Shown: one piece after another, positions 1-5,530 of the stretch
Layout: every line of letters begins with the position of its first letter
How positions within the stretch are numbered: position 1 is the first letter of the stretch
NCBI GenBank assembly: GCA_900549045.1
Contig: URNE01000186.1
Location: 1-5,530 of the forward strand
DNA length: 5,530 nucleotides
Origin: an uncultured bacterium
GTDB lineage: Bacteria; Verrucomicrobiota; Lentisphaeria; Victivallales; UBA1829
Reading direction: 5' to 3'
Position numbers and translations under genes: made by a program
The notes under the pieces: generated by a model
Database searches by the model: none
What the model was told of the DNA's origin: nothing
The model's input: only the letters and a program-made list of their open reading frames with translations

Positions 1-1286
1 AATGCGGTTCGGAGGGCCGTTGCGGAAAACAGAATCAGCGCGACATCCAGAAACGGGATGCGGTAACGCATCGAAACAAACACCAGAGCGTGCGCAAAGA
101 GTCCGCCGGCAAAAACGGTTGCAAAGGGAAGCAGAACGTCAAGCCGTCCGCGGAAGCGGTAAATCCCGACCGCGCCCGCGGCATAAAGGAAAAGTTCCCA
201 CAGCGTTATTCCCCAGAACATCAGCGGAGGATGGATGCCGCGAACCGGCCACGGACACACGAACTGCAGAGCTTTCGCGAAAAACAGCTCCAGAAAGTCC
301 CGCGCCCCCATCATCCGGATCTCCTCCATCGCTTTCGCCTTCAGGTACGCATCCTGCGCCGCAGGTTTCGCGGAATACTCGCGCGGCATCGTCTGCGCAA
401 CACGGATCGCCGCATTCCAGCCGCGGTTCTGGCGCTCCTGAAACGCTTTGCCGGAACCTGCGCGATAAGCAGCCAGATTGTCGCGGTTGTTCCCGACCAG
501 AAGGTTGTAGCCGCCGAAAAACGGACTCAGCGAAAACTTTCCGAAAAGAGTCTGATTGCGGAGTCCGCAGGGGAGAATCAGCAGGAAAAAGCAGAGACCG
601 TAAACCGCCGCGTTCCGGCAGGTGCGCAAACGGAAAACCGCACGGACGCCCTCCTTCCGCCCGGTCAGATATGCGGAATAAAACAGAATCACCGCCGTTC
701 CGCCCGGCAGCCAGGCGAGTCCGGTCGGACGGGTCAGGGTCATCAGTGCTCCGGCCGCGGCAAGAAGCGGATACTTCCAGCGGTTCTCCTCCGGCTCCAG
801 AAACGCGCGCAGAAAACAGAGAATGCAGAAGATGAACAGAGTCTCACTGCAAAACTGAAGCGAATATTCCTGAATCAGCGGATGAATGTTGTACAGAATC
901 AGAGCAAGCCACGCCGTCACGCGCGATGGCTCAAGACGTTGCGCAACGGCGAACATCATCCGCGACGCAAGTGTCGCCAGAAGCGCCTGAAGCAGCGCGT
1001 ATGCCGCGGCGGGGACGAGTCCGGCACGCAGGAGAAGTCCGGCGAGAAATGAAAGCAGCGGCGGACGAAACGCCTCCGGCATGGGTTCGCTCCGCGGAGG
1101 TTCGTAATAGCGCGGTTTCGCAATAGTCATGGATCCGGTTTTCGCGAACGACTCCGCCATCTCCGCATATTCCGCGCCGTCGTTGTGATAGAAGAACGAC
1201 GGCTTTGTCTCCGCGATCCGCCACCCGGCGGCGAAGTGGAGCAGAAACAGCAGAATCAGCACGCCGGGCAGAAGAAAACGTTTCAT
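1..1286 (-). CDS. GT39/PMT-family membrane glycosyltransferase, 3' end cut by window edge
   Basis: The frame is open from ATG 1286 to the left edge with no stop (428 full codons). It encodes a very hydrophobic protein with repeated membrane segments, the first at about residues 4-22 and others at about 77-115, 123-160, 172-206 and 226-240, plus further ones near the end. The motifs fit GT-C enzymes of the GT39/ArnT type (PMT_2-like): an acidic first-loop motif NDGAEY (D36, E39), RPP at 74-76, SETLF at 147-151, TRPTG at 185-189, a YNLLVGNN stretch near 260-267, and RYRIP at 407-411 in the last helices. Members take a sugar from a polyprenyl-phosphate donor and attach it to a lipid, glycan or protein outside the cytoplasmic membrane; the acceptor here is unknown. 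The RYRIP motif normally lies close to the C-terminus, so little is likely missing. It starts 3 nt after the nagA stop with a GGAG site 6 nt upstream, so it is co-transcribed with nagA. The family call is fairly sure, the substrate is not. Confidence 0.82.
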   Translation of the reverse strand, partial: MKRFLLPGVLILLFLLHFAAGWRIAETKPSFFYHNDGAEYAEMAESFAKTGSMTIAKPRYYEPPRSEPMPEAFRPPLLSFLAGLLLRAGLVPAAAYALLQALLATLASRMMFAVAQRLEPSRVTAWLALILYNIHPLIQEYSLQFCSETLFIFCILCFLRAFLEPEENRWKYPLLAAAGALMTLTRPTGLAWLPGGTAVILFYSAYLTGRKEGVRAVFRLRTCRNAAVYGLCFFLLILPCGLRNQTLFGKFSLSPFFGGYNLLVGNNRDNLAAYRAGSGKAFQERQNRGWNAAIRVAQTMPREYSAKPAAQDAYLKAKAMEEIRMMGARDFLELFFAKALQFVCPWPVRGIHPPLMFWGITLWELFLYAAGAVGIYRFRGRLDVLLPFATVFAGGLFAHALVFVSMRYRIPFLDVALILFSATALRTA

Positions 1287-1289
1287 CTT

Positions 1290-2447
1290 TTACTCCGCGG
1301 AATAGAGCATCTCGCCGTCCACAAAGACGTTTTCGACCTCGAAGTCGCCGGAAAGAATCGCGAGGTCCGCGGCGTATCCGGGCTGAATGCGTCCGACTTT
1401 TTCAAGCCCAAGCGCCTGCGCCTGGTTCCACGAAGTGGTCTTGATCAGATCTTTCAGCGGATAGCCGGTGACTTCATACGCATTGCGGAGCGCGGCGTTC
1501 ATCGTCAGCACGCTTCCCGCGAGCGCCTCAGGATGCTCCTTGACGCGCACCGCTCCGTCCTTCAGAATGATCGGCAGACCGGCAAGGCGGTATTCGCCCT
1601 CGGGCATTCCGGAAGCCTCGACGGAGTCGGTGATGAGCATGATGTGGTTCACGTCGCGGATCTGGAAAATCAGATTGAGCATATCGGGACAGACATGGAG
1701 GGTGTCGCAGATGAGTTCCAGATAAAGATCTTCATGCATAAGCCCCGCCCCGACAAGTCCGATTTCGCGGTGTTTCAGCGGAGTCATCTGGTTGCAGAAG
1801 TGCGAAAGATTGCGCAGGCCGTGCTCATACGCCTCCGAAAACTGAGCGTAAGTCGCGGCGCTGTGGACGCAGGATGGGACAACGCCGTGTTCCAGAAGTT
1901 CCGCCGCGAAAACGGCTCCGCCGGGCATTTCCACAGCGTATGAGACTTTCTTTACGGGAAAAATTTCATTCAGCCTCAGGACTTCCCGAATATCGGGGTC
2001 GCGCAGATACGCGGGGTTCTGGGCGCCAAGACACTTCGGGTTGATAAAGACGCCTTCGAGATGCGCACCCGGCATTTTCGGTCCTTTTCCGCCGTTTTTG
2101 ACATAATCCGCCGCGGACTTGAGAGCGTTTGCAAGCGTCTCCTCGCTCTGGGTGGAAGTGGTCGGGAGCATGGTCGTCACACCCTCTTTGAGCTTGTTTT
2201 CGGCGAATGTGCGGATTGCCTCCGGCGTGCCGTAAGAGAAATCCCGTCCGGCGCATCCGTGGGTATGAACATCAATGAATCCGGGCACGAGCATATCGCC
2301 CTGAACGTTGACCACGCGGTCGGTTTCCGGCAGTTTTTCCCCGCAGGTGTAAATCCGGCGGACAACCTTGTCTTCGACGAGGACGGAAGCCCCTTCGAGT
2401 TCCACATCGGGGGAGATCAGCAAAGCATCGCGAAACAGCGTTTTCAT
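1290..2447 (-). CDS. nagA: N-acetylglucosamine-6-phosphate deacetylase
   Basis: A 385-residue cytoplasmic amidohydrolase, close to the usual NagA length of about 380. It removes acetate from GlcNAc-6-phosphate to give glucosamine-6-phosphate, in amino-sugar catabolism and cell-wall recycling. The visible landmarks are PGFIDVHTHG (H61 and H63), HLEG (E131), H195 in VHSAATY, H216 in LSHFCNQM, DTLHV (H251), and the catalytic aspartate D274 in LITDSVEASG. E131, H195, H216 and H251 fall at the same numbers as in E. coli NagA. H61/H63 replace the Gln/Asn found there, as in enzymes that can hold two metals, such as Bacillus NagA. Some motifs are altered (VHS instead of GHS, SHFCNQM instead of THLFNAM), so a related N-acetylhexosamine-6-phosphate substrate such as GalNAc-6-P cannot be excluded. 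I chose ATG 2447 because GAGGAG lies 7 nt upstream; the upstream in-frame ATG at 2477 has no such site and lies at the predicted transcription start. No nagB is visible. Confidence 0.9.
   Translation of the reverse strand: MKTLFRDALLISPDVELEGASVLVEDKVVRRIYTCGEKLPETDRVVNVQGDMLVPGFIDVHTHGCAGRDFSYGTPEAIRTFAENKLKEGVTTMLPTTSTQSEETLANALKSAADYVKNGGKGPKMPGAHLEGVFINPKCLGAQNPAYLRDPDIREVLRLNEIFPVKKVSYAVEMPGGAVFAAELLEHGVVPSCVHSAATYAQFSEAYEHGLRNLSHFCNQMTPLKHREIGLVGAGLMHEDLYLELICDTLHVCPDMLNLIFQIRDVNHIMLITDSVEASGMPEGEYRLAGLPIILKDGAVRVKEHPEALAGSVLTMNAALRNAYEVTGYPLKDLIKTTSWNQAQALGLEKVGRIQPGYAADLAILSGDFEVENVFVDGEMLYSAE
1293..1296 (-). promoter_or_regulatory. Ribosome binding site of the glycosyltransferase gene, inside nagA
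   Basis: GGAG lies 6 nt upstream of the ATG at 1286 and is formed by the last two sense codons of nagA (GCG GAG). Termination on nagA and initiation on the glycosyltransferase therefore happen within about 10 nt, which supports both start 1286 and translational coupling. Confidence 0.75.
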
Positions 2448-2454
2448 AATCAAA

Positions 2455-2460
2455 CTCCTC
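2455..2460 (-). promoter_or_regulatory. Ribosome binding site that sets the nagA start
   Basis: GAGGAG is followed by a 7-nt spacer and the ATG at 2447. The alternative in-frame ATG at 2477 has only an AT-rich promoter-like sequence before it. This places the NagA N-terminus at MKTLFRD. Confidence 0.85.
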
Positions 2461-2481
2461 AAGCTTTTGTTTTTCATGAGT

Positions 2482-2509
2482 ATTTTACCACGGGAAACGG
2501 CGAAATCAA
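2482..2509 (-). promoter_or_regulatory. Sigma70-type promoter of nagA
   Basis: On the minus strand a -35 box TTGATT (2504-2509) is separated by 16 nt from a -10 box TAAAAT (2482-2487). Four of six and five of six bases match consensus. An AT-rich run (AAAATTTTTT) just upstream of the -35 could act as an UP element. Transcription would start near 2475, giving a leader of about 28 nt before ATG 2447. No obvious operator palindrome overlaps the boxes. Confidence 0.6.
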
Positions 2510-2516
2510 GCGGGAT

Positions 2517-2558
2517 AAAAAATTTTCACGGTTCTTCGCTTACCCCAGAACATAACCG
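2517..2558 (-). terminator. Possible weak intrinsic terminator after the response regulator gene
   Basis: On the minus strand CGGTT (2554-2558), inside the last codons of the regulator gene, can pair with AACCG (2529-2533). A further inner TTC/GAA pairing is possible, and a run of six T (2517-2522) follows a short distance later. The stem is short with a large loop, so this is only a candidate. It would separate the regulator transcript from the nagA promoter immediately downstream. Confidence 0.25.
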
Positions 2559-3208
2559 AAACCGCGGACGGTGCGGATCAGCTTGCGGTCGAAATCCTTG
2601 TCGATTTTCTCCCGGAGACGGCAGACGCGCGCTTCGACGATGTTCGTCTGCGTGTCGAAATTGTACTCCCATACATGCTGGAGAATCGTTGTGCGGGAGA
2701 CGACGCGGCCTTTGTTGCGGACCAGATACTCAAGAAGCTGATACTCCAACGGAGCAAGCTCAATGCGCTGTCCGCCGCGCGTGACCTTGCGCGTCAGGAT
2801 GTCGATGCGCAAATCCTCGACGATCAACACGCCGGGCTCGACAATCGAATTCGCCCGGCGCAGGAGAGCCTGGACCCGCGCGATTAATTCAGAGAGCGAG
2901 AAGGGCTTGGCAAGATAATCGTCGCCCCCCTTCTCCAGCCCCTTGATTTTGCTCTCCACCGAATCCTTCGCACTCAAAACGATGATCGGGAGATTCTGTT
3001 TCGCTGCACGGATTCCGTCAATCACCGAAAAGCCGTCCAGTTTCGGAAGCATGATGTCTATGACCGCGGCGTCAAACTGTTCATTCTTCGCCGCCTCAAG
3101 CCCGGAAAGGCCGTCCGCACAACGGGAAGTCCGGAATCCGGCCTGTTCAAAGCCCTTTGATACAATTTCCGCCGTCTGGTCGTCATCTTCAATAATCAGA
3201 ATCCGCAT
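2540..3208 (-). CDS. OmpR/PhoB-family DNA-binding response regulator (CusR-like)
   Basis: A full-length 222-residue two-domain transcription factor in the cytoplasm. The receiver domain (about 1-118) has the acidic cluster E7-D8-D9, the phosphate-accepting D51 in AVIDIMLP, S79 in IVLSAKD and K101 in AKPF, so it should be phosphorylatable. After a short linker (about 119-127), the winged-helix output domain (about 128-222) carries LAPLEYQLLEYLVRN, the recognition-helix region NIVEARVCRLREKID and the closing TVRGFGYVL. The HVWEYNFDTQTN segment resembles CusR/CopR-type regulators, but metal sensing cannot be inferred from this. ATG 3208 is preceded by AAGGAG at 7 nt. The gene begins 11 nt after the GH39 gene and is very probably co-transcribed with it. 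No histidine kinase follows; nagA comes next from its own promoter. Its partner and targets are unknown; control of the neighbouring glycosidase genes is an inference. Confidence 0.93.
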   Translation of the reverse strand: MRILIIEDDDQTAEIVSKGFEQAGFRTSRCADGLSGLEAAKNEQFDAAVIDIMLPKLDGFSVIDGIRAAKQNLPIIVLSAKDSVESKIKGLEKGGDDYLAKPFSLSELIARVQALLRRANSIVEPGVLIVEDLRIDILTRKVTRGGQRIELAPLEYQLLEYLVRNKGRVVSRTTILQHVWEYNFDTQTNIVEARVCRLREKIDKDFDRKLIRTVRGFGYVLG

Positions 3209-3215
3209 GAAAAAT

Positions 3216-3221
3216 CTCCTT
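3216..3221 (-). promoter_or_regulatory. Ribosome binding site of the regulator gene overlapping the GH39 stop codon
   Basis: AAGGAG (3216-3221) overlaps the GH39 stop TAA (3220-3222) and lies 7 nt before the regulator ATG at 3208. Ribosomes finishing GH39 would cover this site, so translation of the two genes is likely coupled. Confidence 0.8.
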
Positions 3222-4647
3222 ATGAAAGACGGAATTTCAGCAGAGCCGCCGTTCCGGATGGAATCGAAACAGGCTCAGCTCCGCTCAGAGGCTGAACTTC
3301 CGTGCGCGAAGCGGCGTCAAGTGCGTCGAAAGCCTCGCGGTTCAGAAAATCCGGTCTGCCCAGGTCAAGCCACGTCTCGTATGCGCTGCCGTGTCCGGGC
3401 AGAATCCGTTCAATCGAACCCGTCGAGGACGCCAGTTCCGGAATTGTGAACTCCAGCGGAACACCTTCCGTTTCCGGCTGACGGTAATTCCAGACCAGCA
3501 GACGCAGTTCGTTTCCTTCCTGCGAAGCGAGCACGCCGTGTTCCTCACGCGGCTCTCCGCTGAAACAGGCGGAAATCTCTTCCGAACCCGTTTCACGGAG
3601 GAAGCGGAACGCATGGTACGACGATTTCGGGAAGCCGTTGACGTTGATCATGCCGTAACCGCCGTGGAACGGAGTGTAATGGAAGCCGCCTTCCTCATAA
3701 ATATCGGTTGCGTTCCAGTACATGCTTCCGCAGCAGATTCCGCGCAGTTCCGACATGGTTTTGCAGATGAACGGGGCGTTGTTGCACTCGTCGTGATTGA
3801 ACGCGTACGGTCCGGCCGAAGAGTTCCATTCGCCGATGAAAAGCGGAAAGTCCGGTCCCCATGCGGCGTCAATCACCGCCCGCGCGGAGGAATAGAGCGC
3901 CCGGAGAACGCCGGCTTCCTGGAGCGCGACAACGCCATCGGCGGCATCGAGGAACGCCAGGTCGCTCGGATAAGCGTGTGTGGAAATGAAGTCGCAGCGG
4001 ATTCCTTCCGACGGGTCCTCCGCGGAGGGTTTGGAGGCGTGCGCGACAAATTCGGGAATCCATTTTGTCTTGGAAGTTGCAGGACCGCCGACGCGGCAGG
4101 CGGGACAAACCGATTTGACAGCGGCGCGCGCAAGGTCATAGAGCTTGAAATATTCTTTCATCGAGCCGGACCAGAACGGGATGTCCGGTTCGTTCCAGAC
4201 CTCGAAATACCAGGTTTTTATCTCCTCTTCGCCGAAATGTTCCAGCAGAGCGCGGGTAAACGCGGCAATGAGTTCTTTCCACGTTTTCCAGCTCCTCGGA
4301 GGAGAGTTGCGGAAACCGTAGAAACAGATTTTCGAATCGGCGGACTGAAGCGCGGAGGGCATGGAGGAAAGTTCGACAAACGGCTTCATGCCGGCCTTCA
4401 GAATCGTTTCGTAGACTTTGATTACACGCTCAAAATGAAAGGTTCCGTCCGCGCGCATCACATCCATGTCGTCGTTGAGAACGCCATGAAAGCGCACGTA
4501 TTGGAAACCTAGCGTGTCATGCTCGTGTTTCAGCTGTGCGGGCAGATCGCGGCGCAGCCAGAGCGTTGCGTGGCAGGTGTTCACTCCGAACTCCCAGAGG
4601 CGGGAGGATTCCGTTTTCCTGTTCCAGTCGAGAATCAGCTGTTTCAT
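3220..4647 (-). CDS. Glycoside hydrolase family 39 (beta-xylosidase-like)
   Basis: A complete 475-residue enzyme, about the usual length for bacterial GH39. An (alpha/beta)8 barrel spans about residues 1-350 and a C-terminal beta-sandwich about 355-475. GH39 hallmarks seen are GFQYVRFHGVLNDDM (47-61), FEVWNEPDIPFW (148-159) with the acid/base E153, RVGGPATS (185-192), STHAYP (222-227), and FIGEWNSSAGP (270-280) with the nucleophile E273. The family cleaves beta-xylosides or related glycosides with retention. Known members also include iduronidases and arabinopyranosidases, so the exact substrate is open. There is no signal peptide, and about ten cysteines including a CPAC at 181-184 suggest a cytoplasmic enzyme acting on imported oligosaccharides. 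ATG 4647 has AAGGAG 7 nt upstream and a promoter just before it. The stop lies in the ribosome binding site of the response regulator gene, so the two form an operon. Confidence 0.92.
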   Translation of the reverse strand: MKQLILDWNRKTESSRLWEFGVNTCHATLWLRRDLPAQLKHEHDTLGFQYVRFHGVLNDDMDVMRADGTFHFERVIKVYETILKAGMKPFVELSSMPSALQSADSKICFYGFRNSPPRSWKTWKELIAAFTRALLEHFGEEEIKTWYFEVWNEPDIPFWSGSMKEYFKLYDLARAAVKSVCPACRVGGPATSKTKWIPEFVAHASKPSAEDPSEGIRCDFISTHAYPSDLAFLDAADGVVALQEAGVLRALYSSARAVIDAAWGPDFPLFIGEWNSSAGPYAFNHDECNNAPFICKTMSELRGICCGSMYWNATDIYEEGGFHYTPFHGGYGMINVNGFPKSSYHAFRFLRETGSEEISACFSGEPREEHGVLASQEGNELRLLVWNYRQPETEGVPLEFTIPELASSTGSIERILPGHGSAYETWLDLGRPDFLNREAFDALDAASRTEVQPLSGAEPVSIPSGTAALLKFRLS

Positions 4648-4654
4648 TTCAAAA

Positions 4655-4697
4655 CTCCTTTTCCGGATAATATATTGTGCAGTTCAGGCTTTTGCAA
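4655..4697 (-). promoter_or_regulatory. Promoter and ribosome binding site of the GH39-regulator operon
   Basis: On the minus strand a -35 box TTGCAA (4692-4697), a 17-nt spacer and a -10 box TATATT (4669-4674) are followed by AAGGAG (4655-4660) and, after 7 nt, the ATG at 4647. The boxes match consensus at four and five of six bases. The start of transcription would fall near 4662, leaving a very short leader of about 15 nt that is mostly ribosome binding site. The -35 box lies within 3 nt of the inverted repeat at 4700-4733. Confidence 0.6.
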
Positions 4698-4699
4698 AT

Positions 4700-4733
4700 T
4701 TTTCTGCGGAGTCCTTAAAGGATCCGCAGAAAA
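4700..4733. repeat. 34-bp inverted repeat over the end of the upstream gene, next to the GH39 promoter
   Basis: TTTTCTGCGGA (4700-4710) is matched by its exact reverse complement TCCGCAGAAAA (4723-4733). Inside, TCCTT (4712-4716) faces AAGGA (4718-4722), with one unpaired G at 4711. The arms include the last codons of the upstream glycosidase-like gene and the centre holds its TAA stop (4715-4717). In RNA this is a strong hairpin. On either strand the 3' side is A-rich (only TTT follows AAAAA on the minus strand), so it is not a textbook intrinsic terminator. It could be a terminator, an mRNA 3'-end stabiliser or a protein-binding operator. Confidence 0.8.
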
Positions 4734-5530
4734 CGGGGCAGCGCTTCCGCTTCCGGAAGCGGATCGGCGGGAAAAGGCAGACAGCAGGACGAAAGATAGG
4801 GGTTTATCCAGCCCCGGCATTCCAGATCCCGCAGAAGCGCGGTGTCATGGTACACGCCTCCCGCAGTCGTGACGAGGCGGCAGACGATCCGGTTTTTCCC
4901 GAGGCGCAGAAATTCGGAAAGGCTGATTTCAAACGGCGTCCATGCCGTTTTCCCCGCTTCCCGTCCATTGATGCGGATGCTCCACATGCCGGAGATTTCT
5001 TCCGGAAGGGAGAACGTTAAACTTTCGGGAAGAGTTTTCAGCGTTATCGTATTGGCATATTCGAAAACGCCGCCGTTTTCCGTTTTCTCTTTTTGAACCG
5101 GGACTGTCCGGAAACCGTGATCGGTAAAAATATGGCTGCGGATCTTTTTCCTCCGCCATGGTCCATCAAAGAAAATTTTTCCTTTTTCTTCCGGAACCTC
5201 GGAGCAAAGGCAGGTTCTGGGACGCAGAACGATGCTGCGCAGGCCCGAAAGAATTTCCGGTTTGTCCGGATGGAGGGAATGAGCGGCGTCCGTCAGCGGA
5301 TCGTACCATTCATACGCTTCAGTGAATGAATTGCGGCATGTGAATTCCGCCGCATCCGCGGAGGAATTGAAAAGGAAGAAGAAGGGAGCGTCATCCGTTT
5401 GGAGTTTCAACACCCGTATTGAGAAGTGGTTTCCTGTCAGATTCAAGTCCGGATCGGCAATGTCCCGGATTTGCGCGGCTTCGCGACCCGAAAACACCGG
5501 AAATGATTCTTGTTTCAGGCGGCGTATCTT
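4715..5530 (-). CDS. C-terminal part of a large glycoside-hydrolase-like protein (5' end outside window)
   Basis: The frame is open from the right edge to a TAA at 4715-4717, giving 271 residues; the real start lies beyond the window. A GTG codon at 5497 has no ribosome binding site and is taken as internal. The first half (about 36-110) reads like the beta-sandwich that follows a glycosidase barrel: hydrophobic strands in IRVLKLQ and FFFLFNSS, then EWYDPLTDAAHSL and a GLRSIVLRP strand. The second half (about 125-255) looks like a jelly-roll, galactose-binding-type domain, with MWSIRINGREAGKTAW, a TPFEISLSEFLRLGKNRI segment and a final RGWINPYL. This order resembles the C-termini of GH106 rhamnosidase-like and GH2-like enzymes, but no catalytic region is visible, so family and substrate stay open. 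The gene ends in an inverted repeat 68 nt before GH39 and has the same orientation. Confidence 0.7.
   Translation of the reverse strand, partial: KIRRLKQESFPVFSGREAAQIRDIADPDLNLTGNHFSIRVLKLQTDDAPFFFLFNSSADAAEFTCRNSFTEAYEWYDPLTDAAHSLHPDKPEILSGLRSIVLRPRTCLCSEVPEEKGKIFFDGPWRRKKIRSHIFTDHGFRTVPVQKEKTENGGVFEYANTITLKTLPESLTFSLPEEISGMWSIRINGREAGKTAWTPFEISLSEFLRLGKNRIVCRLVTTAGGVYHDTALLRDLECRGWINPYLSSCCLPFPADPLPEAEALPRFLRIL

Noticed and set aside
2..1052. Long plus-strand open frames (2-835 and 90-1052) opposite the glycosyltransferase
   Set aside because: Their products are rich in Arg, Ser and Pro with no recognisable motif. They are the antisense of a coherent membrane protein with family motifs, and stops are rare in antisense frames at this GC content.
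931..1224. Minus-strand open frame inside the glycosyltransferase region
   Set aside because: It lies in a different frame from the membrane protein starting at 1286, lacks a ribosome binding site and has no motif.
2456..2475. AAGCTT-centred palindrome in the nagA leader as an operator or riboswitch
   Set aside because: Only six bases pair perfectly and the leader is too short for a known riboswitch fold.
2475..2477. Upstream ATG as nagA start
   Set aside because: It has no Shine-Dalgarno site and coincides with the predicted transcription start; ATG 2447 has GAGGAG at ideal spacing.
3391..4512. 373-codon plus-strand open frame opposite GH39
   Set aside because: The product has no family motif. 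The minus strand encodes a complete GH39 enzyme with catalytic residues, a ribosome binding site and a promoter, so this is a shadow.
4700..4733. Calling the inverted repeat a canonical bidirectional intrinsic terminator
   Set aside because: On both strands the hairpin is preceded by T and followed by A, so a proper 3' U-tract is missing; it is listed as an inverted repeat instead.
5495..5497. GTG as start of the gene ending at 4715
   Set aside because: The frame stays open to the window edge with plausible protein sequence before it (SFPVFSGREAA), and no ribosome binding site precedes the GTG.

Overview
The window is densely coding, and every gene I can support lies on the minus strand, so transcription runs from right to left. 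Base composition is fairly GC-rich (mid-50s percent by eye). Shine-Dalgarno sites are strong (GGAG, AAGGAG, GAGGAG) and promoters are sigma70-like. The mix of a GH39 glycosidase, a second large glycosidase-like protein, a CusR/PhoB-type response regulator, an amino-sugar deacetylase and a GT-C glycosyltransferase suggests a saccharide-degrading bacterium. The style would fit the PVC group (for example Lentisphaerota/Victivallales or Verrucomicrobiota), but this placement is inference and not proven by any marker here.

Layout in the direction of transcription: (1) 5530-4715, the C-terminal 271 residues of a large protein entering from the right edge, with two beta-sandwich regions like the tails of GH106/GH2-type enzymes. 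Its last codons and stop sit in a 34-bp inverted repeat (4700-4733). (2) 4692-4669, a good promoter directly after that repeat. (3) 4647-3220, a complete GH39-family glycoside hydrolase with both catalytic glutamates. (4) 3208-2540, a complete OmpR/PhoB-family response regulator whose Shine-Dalgarno site contains part of the GH39 stop codon. No partner histidine kinase is present in the window. (5) 2509-2482, a second promoter, possibly preceded by a weak terminator. (6) 2447-1290, N-acetylglucosamine-6-phosphate deacetylase (nagA), for which I choose a start 30 nt inside the longest open frame. (7) 1286-1, a GT39/PMT-type membrane glycosyltransferase that starts 3 nt after the nagA stop and runs off the left edge almost complete.

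Two transcription units are therefore likely: GH39 + regulator, and nagA + glycosyltransferase. The first links release of sugars from glycosides with a regulator. The second pairs amino-sugar-phosphate catabolism (or cell-wall recycling) with transfer of lipid-linked sugar in the membrane. I find no RNA genes, insertion sequences, CRISPR arrays or attachment sites, and no gene-free stretch longer than 100 bases. I do not see a clearly new system. The points most worth a second look are the glycosidase-regulator coupling without a kinase, the inverted repeat at the GH39 promoter, and the altered NagA motifs.
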